NCBI RefSeq assembly: GCF_012927645.1
Contig: NZ_JABBMT010000004.1
Location: 124,001-188,000, forward strand
Origin: Pseudoalteromonas arctica
Lineage (GTDB): Bacteria > Pseudomonadota > Gammaproteobacteria > Enterobacterales > Alteromonadaceae
Length of the DNA stretch: 64,000 bases
Reading direction: 5' to 3'
The position numbers were made by a program, and so were the translations under genes. Under the pieces are notes generated by a model. That model did not search any database. It worked only from the letters and a program-made list of their open reading frames with translations, and was not told the DNA's origin. Shown piece by piece: positions 28,406-37,547 of this stretch (positions are counted from its first letter, which is position 1; every line of letters starts with the position of its first letter).

Positions 28406-30061
28406 ATGAAATGCTTACTCGCCTGTTTAATCACTTTATCTTTACCTGTGCTAGCTGATACCACGGTGATCTACAATGCTAATGGTTACACTCCAACTTA
28501 CAGTGGCCAATTACAGCAATTTTCTACACTGGTTATTAAAGATGGCAAAGTAGTAAAAGTAGGAGACGATAAACTAAAAGCGAGTTTCCCTAATGCTGCG
28601 GTATTTGATGCCGAGCAACAGACCTTATTACCTGGTTTAATCGACGCCCACGGTCATGTGATAGGACTTGGTAATAATTTAGCGCAACTCGATTTACGTG
28701 GCAGTACGTCAATTGCAGAAATACAACAAAAACTTGCTATATTCGCTAAAAATAACCAAGGCTGGATTATCGGCCGTGGTTGGAATCAAGAGTTATGGCT
28801 TAATAAACAATTTCCCACTGCGGCCGATCTAGATAAGGTTGTTAAAGAAATTCCAGTAGTACTTTCTCGGGTAGATGGTCACGCTATTTGGGTTAATAGT
28901 AAAGCGATGGAGTTAGCCAAGTTAACACCCACAGTACAGTCGCCTGCAGGTGGTGAAATTATTCGCAACCAAGCAGGTCAACCGAGCGGTATTTTTGTCG
29001 ATAAAGCCGAAAGTTTAATTACTGCACATATTCCAACGCCATCTGATCAAGACGTAAATAATGCCTTAAATCAAGCTGGCCAACATCTGCTTAGCTTAGG
29101 TATAACCTCAACCCACGATGCTGGAATTGATAAACAAACATGGCAAGTTTACAAGCAAAGAGCTGAACAAAGCACGTTACCACTGCGTATTGTTGCAATG
29201 CTCAGTGCAACAGATCCTGCATTTGAAGATATGCTCAGAGCAGGTCGCTATAAAGACCTTAATGATTTCATGTCTATTCGTAGTGTCAAAATATATGCTG
29301 ATGGTGCGCTAGGTAGCCGTGGTGCGGCACTACTGGCCGATTACGCAGACAGAAAGAATCACCAAGGTTTAATGCTCGAAACTCAACAAAAATTAGAGCA
29401 GCTATACGCATTGAGCTTTAACCACGGTTTTAGCGCCAATACCCATGCCATCGGTGATAAAGCAAATCATATTGTGTTAGATGCCTATCAAAATGTATTT
29501 AAAAAAACCGGTGGAATTTTACTACGTAACCGTATAGAGCACGCACAGATAGTTGATCCAGCAGATATTCCTCGCTTCAAAGCCCTTAAAATCATTCCAT
29601 CAATGCAACCCGTGCATGCAACTTCTGATATGCAGATGGCAGAGCAGCGCCTTACCGATACACAATTACAAGGTGCATATGCATGGCAAACGTTTTTAAA
29701 GCAAGGTTCAGTAGTAGCTGCAGGCTCAGATTATCCAGTTGAACTGGCCAACCCCTTTGACGGTTTATATTCAGCAATTACTCGCCAAGATCACAATCAA
29801 TTACCCGCTAATGGCTGGCGAGCCACTGAAGCACTGAGCAGAGAAGATGCACTCAGAGCATTTACATTAGGTGCTGCGTATGCCGCACATCAAGAATTTA
29901 AATTAGGTAGCTTAGAGCAAGGAAAGTGGGCTGACTTTATTTTAATCGACAAAGACTACTTTAAAATCCCAGTACAAGAAATTTTTACCATTGTCGTAAA
30001 TCAAACATGGATTGGCGGTGAGTTACGCTACCAAAAAGCGCAAATTGATACACTAGAGTAA
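28406..30061 (+). CDS. exported amidohydrolase (Amidohydro_3 / YtcJ-like)
   Basis: Metal-dependent hydrolase of the amidohydrolase superfamily, subgroup 3. From ATG 28406 there is a signal peptide (MKCLLACLITLSLPVLAD), so the enzyme is periplasmic or exported. The metal-binding HxH appears as DAHGHV near residue 88. Further conserved ligands lie in the SVKIYADGALGSRGA (carboxylated-Lys region), ANTHAIGD, RIEHAQI and AGSDYPVE segments. The substrate is unknown; relatives act on amides or carbamates. The longest frame would start 33 codons earlier with TTG but lacks the secretion signal at its end. It is divergent from glrK, with about 200 bases between them. Confidence 0.85.
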   Translation: MKCLLACLITLSLPVLADTTVIYNANGYTPTYSGQLQQFSTLVIKDGKVVKVGDDKLKASFPNAAVFDAEQQTLLPGLIDAHGHVIGLGNNLAQLDLRGSTSIAEIQQKLAIFAKNNQGWIIGRGWNQELWLNKQFPTAADLDKVVKEIPVVLSRVDGHAIWVNSKAMELAKLTPTVQSPAGGEIIRNQAGQPSGIFVDKAESLITAHIPTPSDQDVNNALNQAGQHLLSLGITSTHDAGIDKQTWQVYKQRAEQSTLPLRIVAMLSATDPAFEDMLRAGRYKDLNDFMSIRSVKIYADGALGSRGAALLADYADRKNHQGLMLETQQKLEQLYALSFNHGFSANTHAIGDKANHIVLDAYQNVFKKTGGILLRNRIEHAQIVDPADIPRFKALKIIPSMQPVHATSDMQMAEQRLTDTQLQGAYAWQTFLKQGSVVAAGSDYPVELANPFDGLYSAITRQDHNQLPANGWRATEALSREDALRAFTLGAAYAAHQEFKLGSLEQGKWADFILIDKDYFKIPVQEIFTIVVNQTWIGGELRYQKAQIDTLE

Positions 30062-30094
30062 AGCCCAATGGAGCATGTTATAATTGTGGGCTTT
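30060..30094 (+). terminator. probable terminator after the amidohydrolase gene
   Basis: AAAGCCCA (30060-30067) pairs with TGGGCTTT (30087-30094) across a 19-base loop and is followed by a T/G-rich stretch. It is weaker than other terminators in the window because of the long loop. Confidence 0.5.
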
Positions 30095-30201
30095 GTTGTT
30101 GACGTTTGAGCTTACTTAAATGATAAATATTTACGCAGGTTAGCATTGCAAATGTTGTAGTTTAGACAAAGTTATTCCACAATGTAACACCGTATAAAAA
30201 G

Positions 30202-30309
30202 GCTAACTTACTAAAACCCAAAGCTGCTAAAAGCACACTTTAATAATCATTACACGGGATATTAGGTATTAAGCTTAATTAACCGAGTTAACTAAACTAG
30301 TAAGTTAGC
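30202..30309. repeat. 12-bp perfect inverted repeat upstream of the Crp/Fnr-type gene
   Basis: GCTAACTTACTA (30202-30213) is repeated as its exact reverse complement TAGTAAGTTAGC (30298-30309), 84 bases apart, in the 320-base gap between the amidohydrolase terminator and the Crp/Fnr-type regulator. A small TGC/GCA hairpin lies inside. This may be a pair of operator half-sites, an RNA stem, or part of an untranslated leader. No reading frame is seen in the gap. Confidence 0.55.
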
Positions 30310-30383
30310 GTAAATTCTTAGAACCTTAATAGTAGCGTCATTAAGGTGTAATAAATAGGACAATTGTCCGAAGGGCATTGTTG

Positions 30384-31040
30384 ATGTTTCAATATCATTT
30401 TTCTAGTTATCTCGTCGACCAGCTACTAACTTTTGCAGGCAGTCGTTATCAACAATCTAAAAAAGAAGTACTGATCCACCAAGATCAACCTCTTACAAAA
30501 TTAGTATTAGTCAGAAGTGGCACTGTATCGTTTAGTTATGATGTTGGAAATGGCCGCCGCTTACTGTTGGGCCAACTTGATTGCAACAACACCTTAATTG
30601 GTGAAATTGAAGCGCTAAACAATAACCCCTGCATTTATACAGTTACCTGCTTCAGTGACGTTAGCTACAACCTAATAGAACTAAAGCACTGGCGTGCCTT
30701 GTTACTTGAGAAGCCAGAGTTGAGTTTATACACAGCACAAACCATTGCCGCTAAGTTTCAAGAAAACCAAAAAATTAATTTAGATAAACTATTGTTGCCA
30801 TTGGGTTACAATATTGCCAAAGACTGCTTATTGCGTACCGAGAATAACAATACAACCCTGCTGCGCGCATACCCAACAGTAAATGCTGAAGCTGAGCGTT
30901 TTGCCACCACAGAGCGAGCCTATCGCCGCGTAGTATCTGAATTAGTGGAAAGAGGTTTAGTCGCACGTTCAAATGATGGACTCAAAGCAATTGATTTAGA
31001 TAAACTTAGCGATTATGTGGATAGTTTTTCGCAGCTATGA
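30384..31040 (+). CDS. Crp/Fnr-family transcription regulator
   Basis: 218-residue regulator with an N-terminal cyclic-nucleotide-binding-type beta-barrel (residues about 15-120, VRSGTVSFSYDVGNGRRLLLGQLD). A C-terminal winged helix follows, with its recognition helix around TTERAYRRVVSELVERGLV. No cysteine cluster for an iron-sulfur centre and no clear cAMP-binding RxS motif are visible, so the effector is unknown. It resembles YeiL-type regulators only in general layout. ATG 30384 has AAGGG eight bases upstream and is chosen over TTG 30378. It is monocistronic. Confidence 0.8.
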   Translation: MFQYHFSSYLVDQLLTFAGSRYQQSKKEVLIHQDQPLTKLVLVRSGTVSFSYDVGNGRRLLLGQLDCNNTLIGEIEALNNNPCIYTVTCFSDVSYNLIELKHWRALLLEKPELSLYTAQTIAAKFQENQKINLDKLLLPLGYNIAKDCLLRTENNNTTLLRAYPTVNAEAERFATTERAYRRVVSELVERGLVARSNDGLKAIDLDKLSDYVDSFSQL

Positions 31041-31060
31041 AGTTGGCTCACATTAAAACT

Positions 31061-31156
31061 CAGCCGAAAAACAATGTTTGGCTGCCAAAAATGCAGCTAT
31101 TTACATTTACAACCGTAGTCGACTACTTTAGCATTGTAAGCTAATAATGAAGCTGC
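31061..31156. other. cluster of nested hairpins after the Crp/Fnr-type gene
   Basis: The first hairpin is CAGCC-(GA)-AAAC / GTTT-GGCTG (31061-31084), possibly a terminator of the regulator gene. Directly after it come GCAGCT (31093-31098) paired with AGCTGC (31151-31156), TTTACAA (31106-31112) paired with TTGTAA (31134-31139), and the 12-base palindrome GTAGTCGACTAC (31115-31126) in the interior. The nesting suggests a folded RNA or a fold-back element. No reading frame lies here. Confidence 0.5.
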
Positions 31157-31229
31157 GTTATATCCGTAAAAATTAAATAAGAGATTTATTACATAACAGG
31201 GTAACAATTTTCTTATTTAATTAATGAAA

Positions 31230-31264
31230 GTATATATAATGTTCACTTGACGTATATATAATGT
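31230..31264. repeat. 13-bp direct repeats in the leader of the lipoprotein gene
   Basis: GTATATATAATGT occurs at 31230-31242 and again at 31252-31264, exactly 22 bases apart, that is two helical turns on the same face of the DNA. Each copy contains a TATAAT-like -10 sequence. The repeats lie about 130 bases upstream of the large lipoprotein gene and may be tandem promoters or sites for a regulator. The rest of the 350-base gap after 31156 shows no gene. Confidence 0.5.
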
Positions 31265-31393
31265 ACGTTTATCCTTGATGAACTAATTATTGTATTATGG
31301 GTGCAAGCCTGATCTGGTACGTGCTTCGGTACATTTATAGAACTGCAATTAAGTCTGTTTACTTTAAAGAGAAAGGAAAGAAAGGTAACGATT

Positions 31394-32989
31394 ATGGGAA
31401 ATAATAAATTCAAGCTCACCAAGCTAGCTCTTGCACTTGGTCTTACAGCAACGCTAAGTGGCTGTTTTAGTGACAACGACAATAATGATTATGTTAAGCC
31501 GCCGGAAAAACCAAAACCAACTACACCTGTTGGTGATACGCCTAAGGCTCTAGGGTTTTATATAAATGCTAATGTTGTAGATGTTGCTACCGGTGATATT
31601 AGAGATGCCAAAGTCACATTTTTAGAAGATGGTGTTGAAGATATCAATGGAACGAAGATTACCGAACTTGAAACGGAAGATGGTACTTTCACATTTAATG
31701 TTGCCGACTCGCTTGATGCAGTAACATTACTTGTTACTGCTGAAGGTTTTGTAACTAAAACCGTTACTGTGGATACAAGTGATAAAAGCGTAGCGATTGA
31801 AACTTTCATTCCATTAGCGAGTGAAGCTAGTGCCATAACCATAGAAAAAGCAGATATTGCGGCTTCAGCTGGTAAGTTTGTTGAAGACCAATCAGTTGCA
31901 ACGGAAGATGGCAGTGCAAAAATCGAGATCTCTAAAGATGTTGAACTACAAGATGTTGAAGGCAATGCTATCGCTGGTGATAAAGTAACTATGAAGGTAG
32001 TTACTGCTCCGCTGAAATCGGAAGATGGTAAAATAGCAGCAGCTCAGTTGATACCTGAAGGACTAAACAGCAACAGCAGTAGTACAACAAGTGTACTAAC
32101 GCCAGCAGCAGTATTAAATGTTTCAATGAATGCGGGCGATACAAAAATCAAGAACTTTTCTGACGATATCACTATAACAACATCACTACCAAAGGACTTT
32201 GTAAATAAAGATGGTGACACTGTTAAAGCTGGTGATACGTTTGCTGTTTCAACATACGATGAAGATACCCGTAAGTGGGTAAATGAAACTGTGACCGCAA
32301 CTGTTGGTGCTGAAGGCACTGTAAACTTCCCAGCGGCATATGAAATTGATCATTTATCAACACACTTGCTGACTGAATCAAAGACTGCATGTGGATCACC
32401 TATCTCTCTTAAACTTAATGGTGCAGCTGTTCCGCCTAGCGGTTTGTTTACTGTTATAGAAACACAAAGTAACTTTTTTGTGCGCCATATAACACCTGAA
32501 ACTCAAACATTGATACCGCAAGCACTTGTTGCCAAACTTGGCTTAGCTGATGATGCAAAAGGTGATTTCTATATATTTGATATCAACGATAATGAATGGG
32601 CATTTGAAGAAAACGTCAATATTTGTGGTGAAATTACAGCGACTTTAGAGAATGAAGCTGAAATAGTTAGTGAAGATTTAAAATTAACTTACTCTTGCTC
32701 AAATGCTACAGATACTACTACTAAATTACCTTTAACAGGCGCTTTAGTTAAGTATTCTTTAGCTGGAAAATATAGCGCTACCGCTAAAGAAAGTTCAGAT
32801 GGCGTTTACACATTGAACAATCTGGTTAAGGCTGATACAGCTACTTACAACATTAAGGTTACACCTACTGGCAGCAAAGTAATTCCTAAGCAAACTTACA
32901 CTATAACACCTGACGGCACTGCTGAGTCGCAAAATATAGTACGTGATAACTGTGAAGTTAAACCTGTAACAGGCACTGGTGGTAGCTAA
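31394..32989 (+). CDS. large secreted lipoprotein of unknown function
   Basis: The signal peptide ends with lipobox LSGC (Cys24), followed by an Asp/Asn-rich and Pro/Lys-rich tether (residues 25-45), typical of surface or outer-membrane lipoproteins. Residues about 50-135 look like a carboxypeptidase-regulatory-like beta-sandwich (VVDVATGDIRDAKVTFLEDG ... TFTFNV). Residues about 165-330 contain a segment (STYDEDTRKWVNE ... IDHLSTHLL) that resembles ZU5/FAM171-like extracellular folds. Two further beta-rich segments carrying Cys residues follow, and the end is Gly/Thr-rich. Acidic, with no enzymatic motif. The role is unknown. It has its own terminator, and the next gene is the yjbH homologue. 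Confidence 0.7.
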   Translation: MGNNKFKLTKLALALGLTATLSGCFSDNDNNDYVKPPEKPKPTTPVGDTPKALGFYINANVVDVATGDIRDAKVTFLEDGVEDINGTKITELETEDGTFTFNVADSLDAVTLLVTAEGFVTKTVTVDTSDKSVAIETFIPLASEASAITIEKADIAASAGKFVEDQSVATEDGSAKIEISKDVELQDVEGNAIAGDKVTMKVVTAPLKSEDGKIAAAQLIPEGLNSNSSSTTSVLTPAAVLNVSMNAGDTKIKNFSDDITITTSLPKDFVNKDGDTVKAGDTFAVSTYDEDTRKWVNETVTATVGAEGTVNFPAAYEIDHLSTHLLTESKTACGSPISLKLNGAAVPPSGLFTVIETQSNFFVRHITPETQTLIPQALVAKLGLADDAKGDFYIFDINDNEWAFEENVNICGEITATLENEAEIVSEDLKLTYSCSNATDTTTKLPLTGALVKYSLAGKYSATAKESSDGVYTLNNLVKADTATYNIKVTPTGSKVIPKQTYTITPDGTAESQNIVRDNCEVKPVTGTGGS

Positions 32990-33017
32990 TCACTTAATGT
33001 ATTAATTATACTTTGCT

Positions 33018-33043
33018 AAAAGCCGCGCACATGCGCGGCTTTT
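33018..33043 (+). terminator. intrinsic terminator after the lipoprotein gene
   Basis: AAAAGCCGCGC (33018-33028) pairs perfectly with GCGCGGCTTTT (33033-33043) around an ACAT loop. It separates the lipoprotein gene from the yjbH homologue, so the two are probably separate transcripts unless read-through occurs. Confidence 0.93.
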
Positions 33044-33153
33044 GTATATTGAAAACTCAATCACTTTTTGTTTGTAGGTTTTCTTGCTACAGTAAAACAA
33101 CTGACTGGTTTTAAGGATTTAAAACCTAACTTTAATCTATTTTGGTTAACAAC

Positions 33154-35289
33154 GTGATAAATAAAAAAACAACTTTAGCAACGGTTTGTGCGCTTACTGT
33201 CAGCTCACCATTACTTGCCGATGAGACAATGACTCACGGCATTGCGTATAACGGCTTTACCGGACTTTTTCATATCCCTTCCGCTGAAGTGATGGATAAA
33301 GGCATAGTTGATATTGGCTACAGCAATCAACTAGAAATTAGAGGCAAATACACGGATGGTCATAACTTCACTTTTTCTGCAGGACTTTTTGATGGCTTAG
33401 AGGTTACTGGCCGAATTACTTCATCTTCCATGCATGACAATTTATTTAGTTATGACAGCAAAGGGCAAATTCGCGATTTATCATTCAATGCCAAATACCA
33501 AATTCCGTTCATTCCTAAAGATTGGGTCAGTATCGCTGTTGGTGCAAAAGATGTCGGAGGAGCTGCCAATAACTATGAAGCGTTTTATGCTGTTGCATCT
33601 AAGCAGTGGTGGGATTTTCGCTTTAGTGCCGGTGTGGGTGCATCAGACACACTTACTGGACAGCTAGACGGTATTTTTGCTGGAATAGAATACCAACCTT
33701 TCACCTGGCTTGCTGTACTCGCTGAACATGATGCCGAGGCATTTAACGTAGGTGCGCGTGTAACACTCCCTAAAGAATGGTTATACGATTTAGCAACTGT
33801 TTCATTTAATAGCCGTTTATATTCAAATACAAAATTGGCCGATGACAATGTCTATTGGGGTATTAACGTAAGCATGCCGCTCAGTGATGAAGCGCGGACT
33901 AACTACACACCCGTTAGGCCTGCGCCTGTAACTCTAAAACCCGTAGAAAAACCTACAAAAATAGCTAAAGTTACACAGCAATCAAACATTACACCACAGC
34001 CGGAAAGTAAATATAAAAGTAACAAAAAACTAGAAACAAACAGTACGATTGTGGAGAACACTAAAACCGACTCAAATGCCAACCAGCAAATACACGGTTT
34101 GAAAAACGCGCTTGTAAACGATGGATTTGAAAATATCCGCGTAGGTATTTCTAACTCGCAGTTAATTATTGTAGAGTTTGAAAACTCTGTATTTAACCGC
34201 AACGAAATTGACGCACTTGGGCTCGTGTTAGGCCGCATTACTGAGCACTTTACCAACAACGATAATGAGTTTGTAGTGCGTTTATCAAAACAAGATATTC
34301 CACAGTTACAAATCAAAGGCCGATTAGATAATTATCGTCGTTTTATCAATGAAAATATTACACCAGATTTAATGATCAGTAACGAGTTTGGCAATCAAAA
34401 TTCGCCAGGGATCAAATGGGCAGGTAACGAATCAAGCAATAGCCCTTACTTCGTACCAAGACTCTCATTCACACCATCACTAGCGACAACTTATGCTACC
34501 GAACTAGGCGTATATGATTACTCATTAGCTCTACAAGCTGATTTACATATGCCACTATGGCAAGGCGCAGGTATTAATGTTACTGGCCAAGTAAATGTCG
34601 ATAATTCTGAAGATTTTGAACAAGGTAAGATTTTTCAAAACTCTCGACAAGAAACAGGCATTAAACGTGCCGTTGCTTATCAAACCTTCGCATTGCCATT
34701 TAATATATACAACCAAACGCAAATAGGTTTATTCCAAGATTATTTTGATTTTACCGGGATCACTAATGAAACCGTATGGCAAAGCCCTACCGGTCGCCAT
34801 AAGTTAAAAGCGCAGTTAGGCTACTTTGAATACAAAGACTACAACACCGACAAACGTGATTATTCTATCTATTCATACCGATATTTATGGGCTGAAAAAG
34901 ACGTTTCTTTCCATATATCAGGGGGCCAATTCTGGAATGAGGACAGCGGTTATAAAGTCGAGACTAAATTCTGGTTTGGTGATGCTAATGTTGCATTATC
35001 ATACAGTGATACCAACATTGAAAAAGTGGGAATTTCTTTTAGTATCCCACTAACATCACGTAAAGATATGAATGCTGGAAACTGGCAAGTCAAAGGTGCG
35101 AAAAGTTGGAAGCATAGCGTGAGTACACGCATTGGTGACTCACATAATGCGTTAGACTTTGATAGTGCAGCTATACTCAAGTCATCAATCGATCTTGACA
35201 GTACTTTCTTAAACCAAGATCGTATGTCGAGCAGTTATGTCTATGCTCATTTAGCACGATTAAAAGAAGCGTTTGAAACTTATAAATAA
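33154..35289 (+). CDS. YjbH-family outer-membrane protein (exopolysaccharide-linked)
   Basis: About 711 residues with a signal peptide (INKKTTLATVCALTVSS...LAD). The N-terminal half is a YjbH-type beta-barrel with the recognisable start YNGFTGLFHIPSAEVMDKG and the KDVGGAANNYEAFYAVASK segment. A Pro/Lys/Thr/Asn-rich linker (about 245-305), a small alpha/beta domain, and a second beta-barrel-like half follow. E. coli YjbH is about 700 aa and is encoded with yjbEFG, which is linked to exopolysaccharide production. No yjbEFG genes are adjacent here. The start is uncertain: GTG 33154 gives the more typical signal peptide, TTG 33142 is the alternative, and neither has a strong Shine-Dalgarno sequence. 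Confidence 0.8.
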   Translation: MINKKTTLATVCALTVSSPLLADETMTHGIAYNGFTGLFHIPSAEVMDKGIVDIGYSNQLEIRGKYTDGHNFTFSAGLFDGLEVTGRITSSSMHDNLFSYDSKGQIRDLSFNAKYQIPFIPKDWVSIAVGAKDVGGAANNYEAFYAVASKQWWDFRFSAGVGASDTLTGQLDGIFAGIEYQPFTWLAVLAEHDAEAFNVGARVTLPKEWLYDLATVSFNSRLYSNTKLADDNVYWGINVSMPLSDEARTNYTPVRPAPVTLKPVEKPTKIAKVTQQSNITPQPESKYKSNKKLETNSTIVENTKTDSNANQQIHGLKNALVNDGFENIRVGISNSQLIIVEFENSVFNRNEIDALGLVLGRITEHFTNNDNEFVVRLSKQDIPQLQIKGRLDNYRRFINENITPDLMISNEFGNQNSPGIKWAGNESSNSPYFVPRLSFTPSLATTYATELGVYDYSLALQADLHMPLWQGAGINVTGQVNVDNSEDFEQGKIFQNSRQETGIKRAVAYQTFALPFNIYNQTQIGLFQDYFDFTGITNETVWQSPTGRHKLKAQLGYFEYKDYNTDKRDYSIYSYRYLWAEKDVSFHISGGQFWNEDSGYKVETKFWFGDANVALSYSDTNIEKVGISFSIPLTSRKDMNAGNWQVKGAKSWKHSVSTRIGDSHNALDFDSAAILKSSIDLDSTFLNQDRMSSSYVYAHLARLKEAFETYK

Positions 35290-35321
35290 TAGTGTGTTAA
35301 ATTAGCTATTGATAAACAAAG

Positions 35322-35345
35322 AAGGCCTAGTTAAGGCCTTTTTTA
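35322..35345 (+). terminator. intrinsic terminator after the YjbH-family gene
   Basis: AAGGCCT (35322-35328) pairs with AGGCCTT (35334-35340) with a five-base loop and a following T-run. It may also serve the converging phosphoribosyltransferase gene. Confidence 0.85.
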
Positions 35346-35360
35346 TTTTTCTCAATAAAT

Positions 35361-35927
35361 TTATTTTGCTAATAAAATATCGTGTATTTTCACTAAATCT
35401 GTTTTACCGGCGATAATCTCATCAGGTGTTAACCCCGACAGCTCATGTGGGAATACCAGCCATTCTTCTGATTCATGAATATAGTAATCTGGCTTCATAT
35501 CTACTTTTGAATTTTTTGGTTTGTAATACGGGCAAGCAACGCGAATATCTTGCGGTAAGTTTAACCGCATCAGCTCTGAAAGTTTCTCTTTAAGTGCAAA
35601 AATACTACGTCCTGAATCAAATACATCATCAACAATCAATAATGAATCACCCGCATTGGCATTTTCAATAATGTAGTGTAAGCCATGCACTTTAATTTCT
35701 TTAGATTGCTTATTAATACCGTAATACGATGAAGTTCGCACCGCGATATGATCTGTCTCTATGCCCTTATAATCATAATACTCTTGCACTGCAATCCCGA
35801 TTGGGGCACCACCACGCCAAATACCAATTATAAAATCTGGACGAAAGCCATCTTGGTAAACTTGCGCCGCAACGCGAAATGAATCTTCGAGCAATTGTTG
35901 CGCTGTGATATAGCACTTATCTGACAT
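35361..35927 (-). CDS. purine phosphoribosyltransferase (hypoxanthine/xanthine-guanine type)
   Basis: Type I phosphoribosyltransferase of 188 aa from ATG 35927. The PRPP-binding loop LLIVDDVFDSGRS (about residue 95) and the WRGG loop near residue 37 resemble bacterial xanthine-guanine or hypoxanthine PRTs. It would convert a purine base plus PRPP to the nucleotide in salvage. Family members of this 'nucleotide phosphoribosyltransferase' group in Pseudomonas and Alteromonadales lack a firmly assigned substrate, so no symbol is given. The upstream 11 codons of the longest frame are not required and lack a better ribosome site. The gene is monocistronic. Confidence 0.8.
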   Translation of the reverse strand: MSDKCYITAQQLLEDSFRVAAQVYQDGFRPDFIIGIWRGGAPIGIAVQEYYDYKGIETDHIAVRTSSYYGINKQSKEIKVHGLHYIIENANAGDSLLIVDDVFDSGRSIFALKEKLSELMRLNLPQDIRVACPYYKPKNSKVDMKPDYYIHESEEWLVFPHELSGLTPDEIIAGKTDLVKIHDILLAK

Positions 35928-36120
35928 AATTAGAATTCCCAGTGTGAGTTGATCATTCAAGTATAGTTTATGAATACGGCTTAAATAAAAGCACCGCTTT
36001 TAATATAAGAAATATAACTTCAAACCTTAATCACTTGAACTGCAAAAGTGGGGCGGGATTTTAGCGTAAATAAACTAAAAAAGCTTGTTTCTGTTTGTAA
36101 TTACATCTTTATAGCCAACA

Positions 36121-36146
36121 AAAAAGCGCCTAAAACGGCGCTTTTT
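36121..36146 (-). terminator. intrinsic terminator after pepB
   Basis: AAAAAGCGCC (36121-36130) pairs perfectly with GGCGCTTTTT (36137-36146) around a six-base loop. It lies 15 bases past the pepB stop codon. The ~230 bases beyond it, up to the phosphoribosyltransferase start, hold no further gene. Confidence 0.9.
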
Positions 36147-36161
36147 CAAACATCTTAAAGA

Positions 36162-37457
36162 TTACGCTTTTTCTAGTAAAGTACGTGCAACCGTGCGCAT
36201 CCCAACTGTTGTTGCGCCCGCAGCCCATTGACTGGTGCTACCCATATTAAACGCTGCCGCTAAATCTATATGCACCCACCCTTTGCCGTCGCTTGGTACA
36301 AAACGTGACAAGAAACCAGCGGCATTTGATGCACCACCATAGCCACCACCTTTTTGGGCACGGCTATTAGCTGTATCAGCGTATGGTGAAGGACAGTTTT
36401 GTTGATGCCACTTTTCAAGTGGTAGTGGCCATGCGCCTTCCATTTCTTGCCCTGCAAAGCCTTCGACTTCGCGTACAAACTCTTTATCAAGTCCGAATAA
36501 GGCATTGTACTCTTGACCAACAGCAACTAGCGCAGCGCCTGTTAGTGTTGCGGCATCAATAATTAAAGGAGCACCGGTTTCAGCTGCAGCCATTAAACCA
36601 TCAGCAAGCACTAAGCGTCCTTCAGCGTCAGTATTAACAATCTCAACTGTCGTGCCGTTTTTATAGGTAAGGATATCACCCAGCTTATATGCATGGCCTG
36701 AAATAAGGTTCTCAGCACAGCATAAAAACAGTTTAATACGTTTATTAATACCACGACTTATAGCCAATGCTAAACCTGCGGTAACCGTTGCAGCACCGCC
36801 CATATCGCACTTCATACCTAACATACCTTCGCTGGCTTTAATTGAATAACCGCCAGAGTCAAAAGTAATCCCCTTACCAACAAGCGCCGCATCCACAGGC
36901 GCACTGTCATCGCCCGTTGGGTTGTAATCAAGCGCCAGTAATACTGGTGGGCGCTCACTACCACGACCAACAGCATGGATACCAATCCACTGCTGCTCAA
37001 GTAGCGCATCACCTTTGATGATTTGGTAGCTCACGTGTTCAGGAGCTAGCGATTGAATAAATTCAGCGGCTTTACCAGCTAAACTTTCAGGAAAAATATC
37101 ATCCGCCGTACCATTGATCATTTCACGCGCCCAAGTAGCAGAGCGTAATAATGAAGCTAATTCTTGGCTATCTGTTTTAGTATTTTCAGCAAATTCAACA
37201 CCGTGTAATGACTTAGGCGATACAAACCCTTGATAAAAAGCCCACTGTGTTTCTGTACACCAGCAATCACCAGCTAGCACGACATTTTTAACGCCTTGAT
37301 TGGCAATACTGCGCGCGGCTTTTTGTACATTTACTAATGTTTCTTGTTCAGACAAATGAACCGTTGCACCGTGCTCATTAAAAGATAACGTGGCGGTTTC
37401 GCCCCAATGCGATGCAGCACCCTGCTCGCTTAATTGAACAACAAATTTTTCAGACAT
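36162..37457 (-). CDS. pepB: aminopeptidase B (M17 leucyl aminopeptidase family)
   Basis: Cytosolic dinuclear-metal aminopeptidase that trims N-terminal residues during peptide turnover. The M17 signature NTDAEGRLVLAD is intact, with the metal-binding GKGITFDSGGYSIK motif upstream and GGAATVTAGLALA between them. The short N-terminal domain (about 130 residues before the catalytic half) and total length of 431 aa fit PepB (E. coli 427 aa) rather than PepA (503 aa). A strong terminator follows the gene. It is divergent from sfsA. Confidence 0.92.
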   Translation of the reverse strand: MSEKFVVQLSEQGAASHWGETATLSFNEHGATVHLSEQETLVNVQKAARSIANQGVKNVVLAGDCWCTETQWAFYQGFVSPKSLHGVEFAENTKTDSQELASLLRSATWAREMINGTADDIFPESLAGKAAEFIQSLAPEHVSYQIIKGDALLEQQWIGIHAVGRGSERPPVLLALDYNPTGDDSAPVDAALVGKGITFDSGGYSIKASEGMLGMKCDMGGAATVTAGLALAISRGINKRIKLFLCCAENLISGHAYKLGDILTYKNGTTVEIVNTDAEGRLVLADGLMAAAETGAPLIIDAATLTGAALVAVGQEYNALFGLDKEFVREVEGFAGQEMEGAWPLPLEKWHQQNCPSPYADTANSRAQKGGGYGGASNAAGFLSRFVPSDGKGWVHIDLAAAFNMGSTSQWAAGATTVGMRTVARTLLEKA

Positions 37458-37547
37458 GTTAGAATACTCTTTGCGCTAAAATTGTGGCAATGAGTTTACT
37501 ATAGCCACAACAACTTCCCAACTGCTTGAGAGCAAATAACTAAAATA

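Noticed and set aside
35361-35960. Longest-frame starts for several genes (gltX, fba, epd, surE, rpoS, ispD, the phosphoribosyltransferase and others)
   Set aside because: The extra N-terminal residues are not found in the families and lack ribosome sites; internal starts with Shine-Dalgarno sequences and family-like N-termini were used instead.
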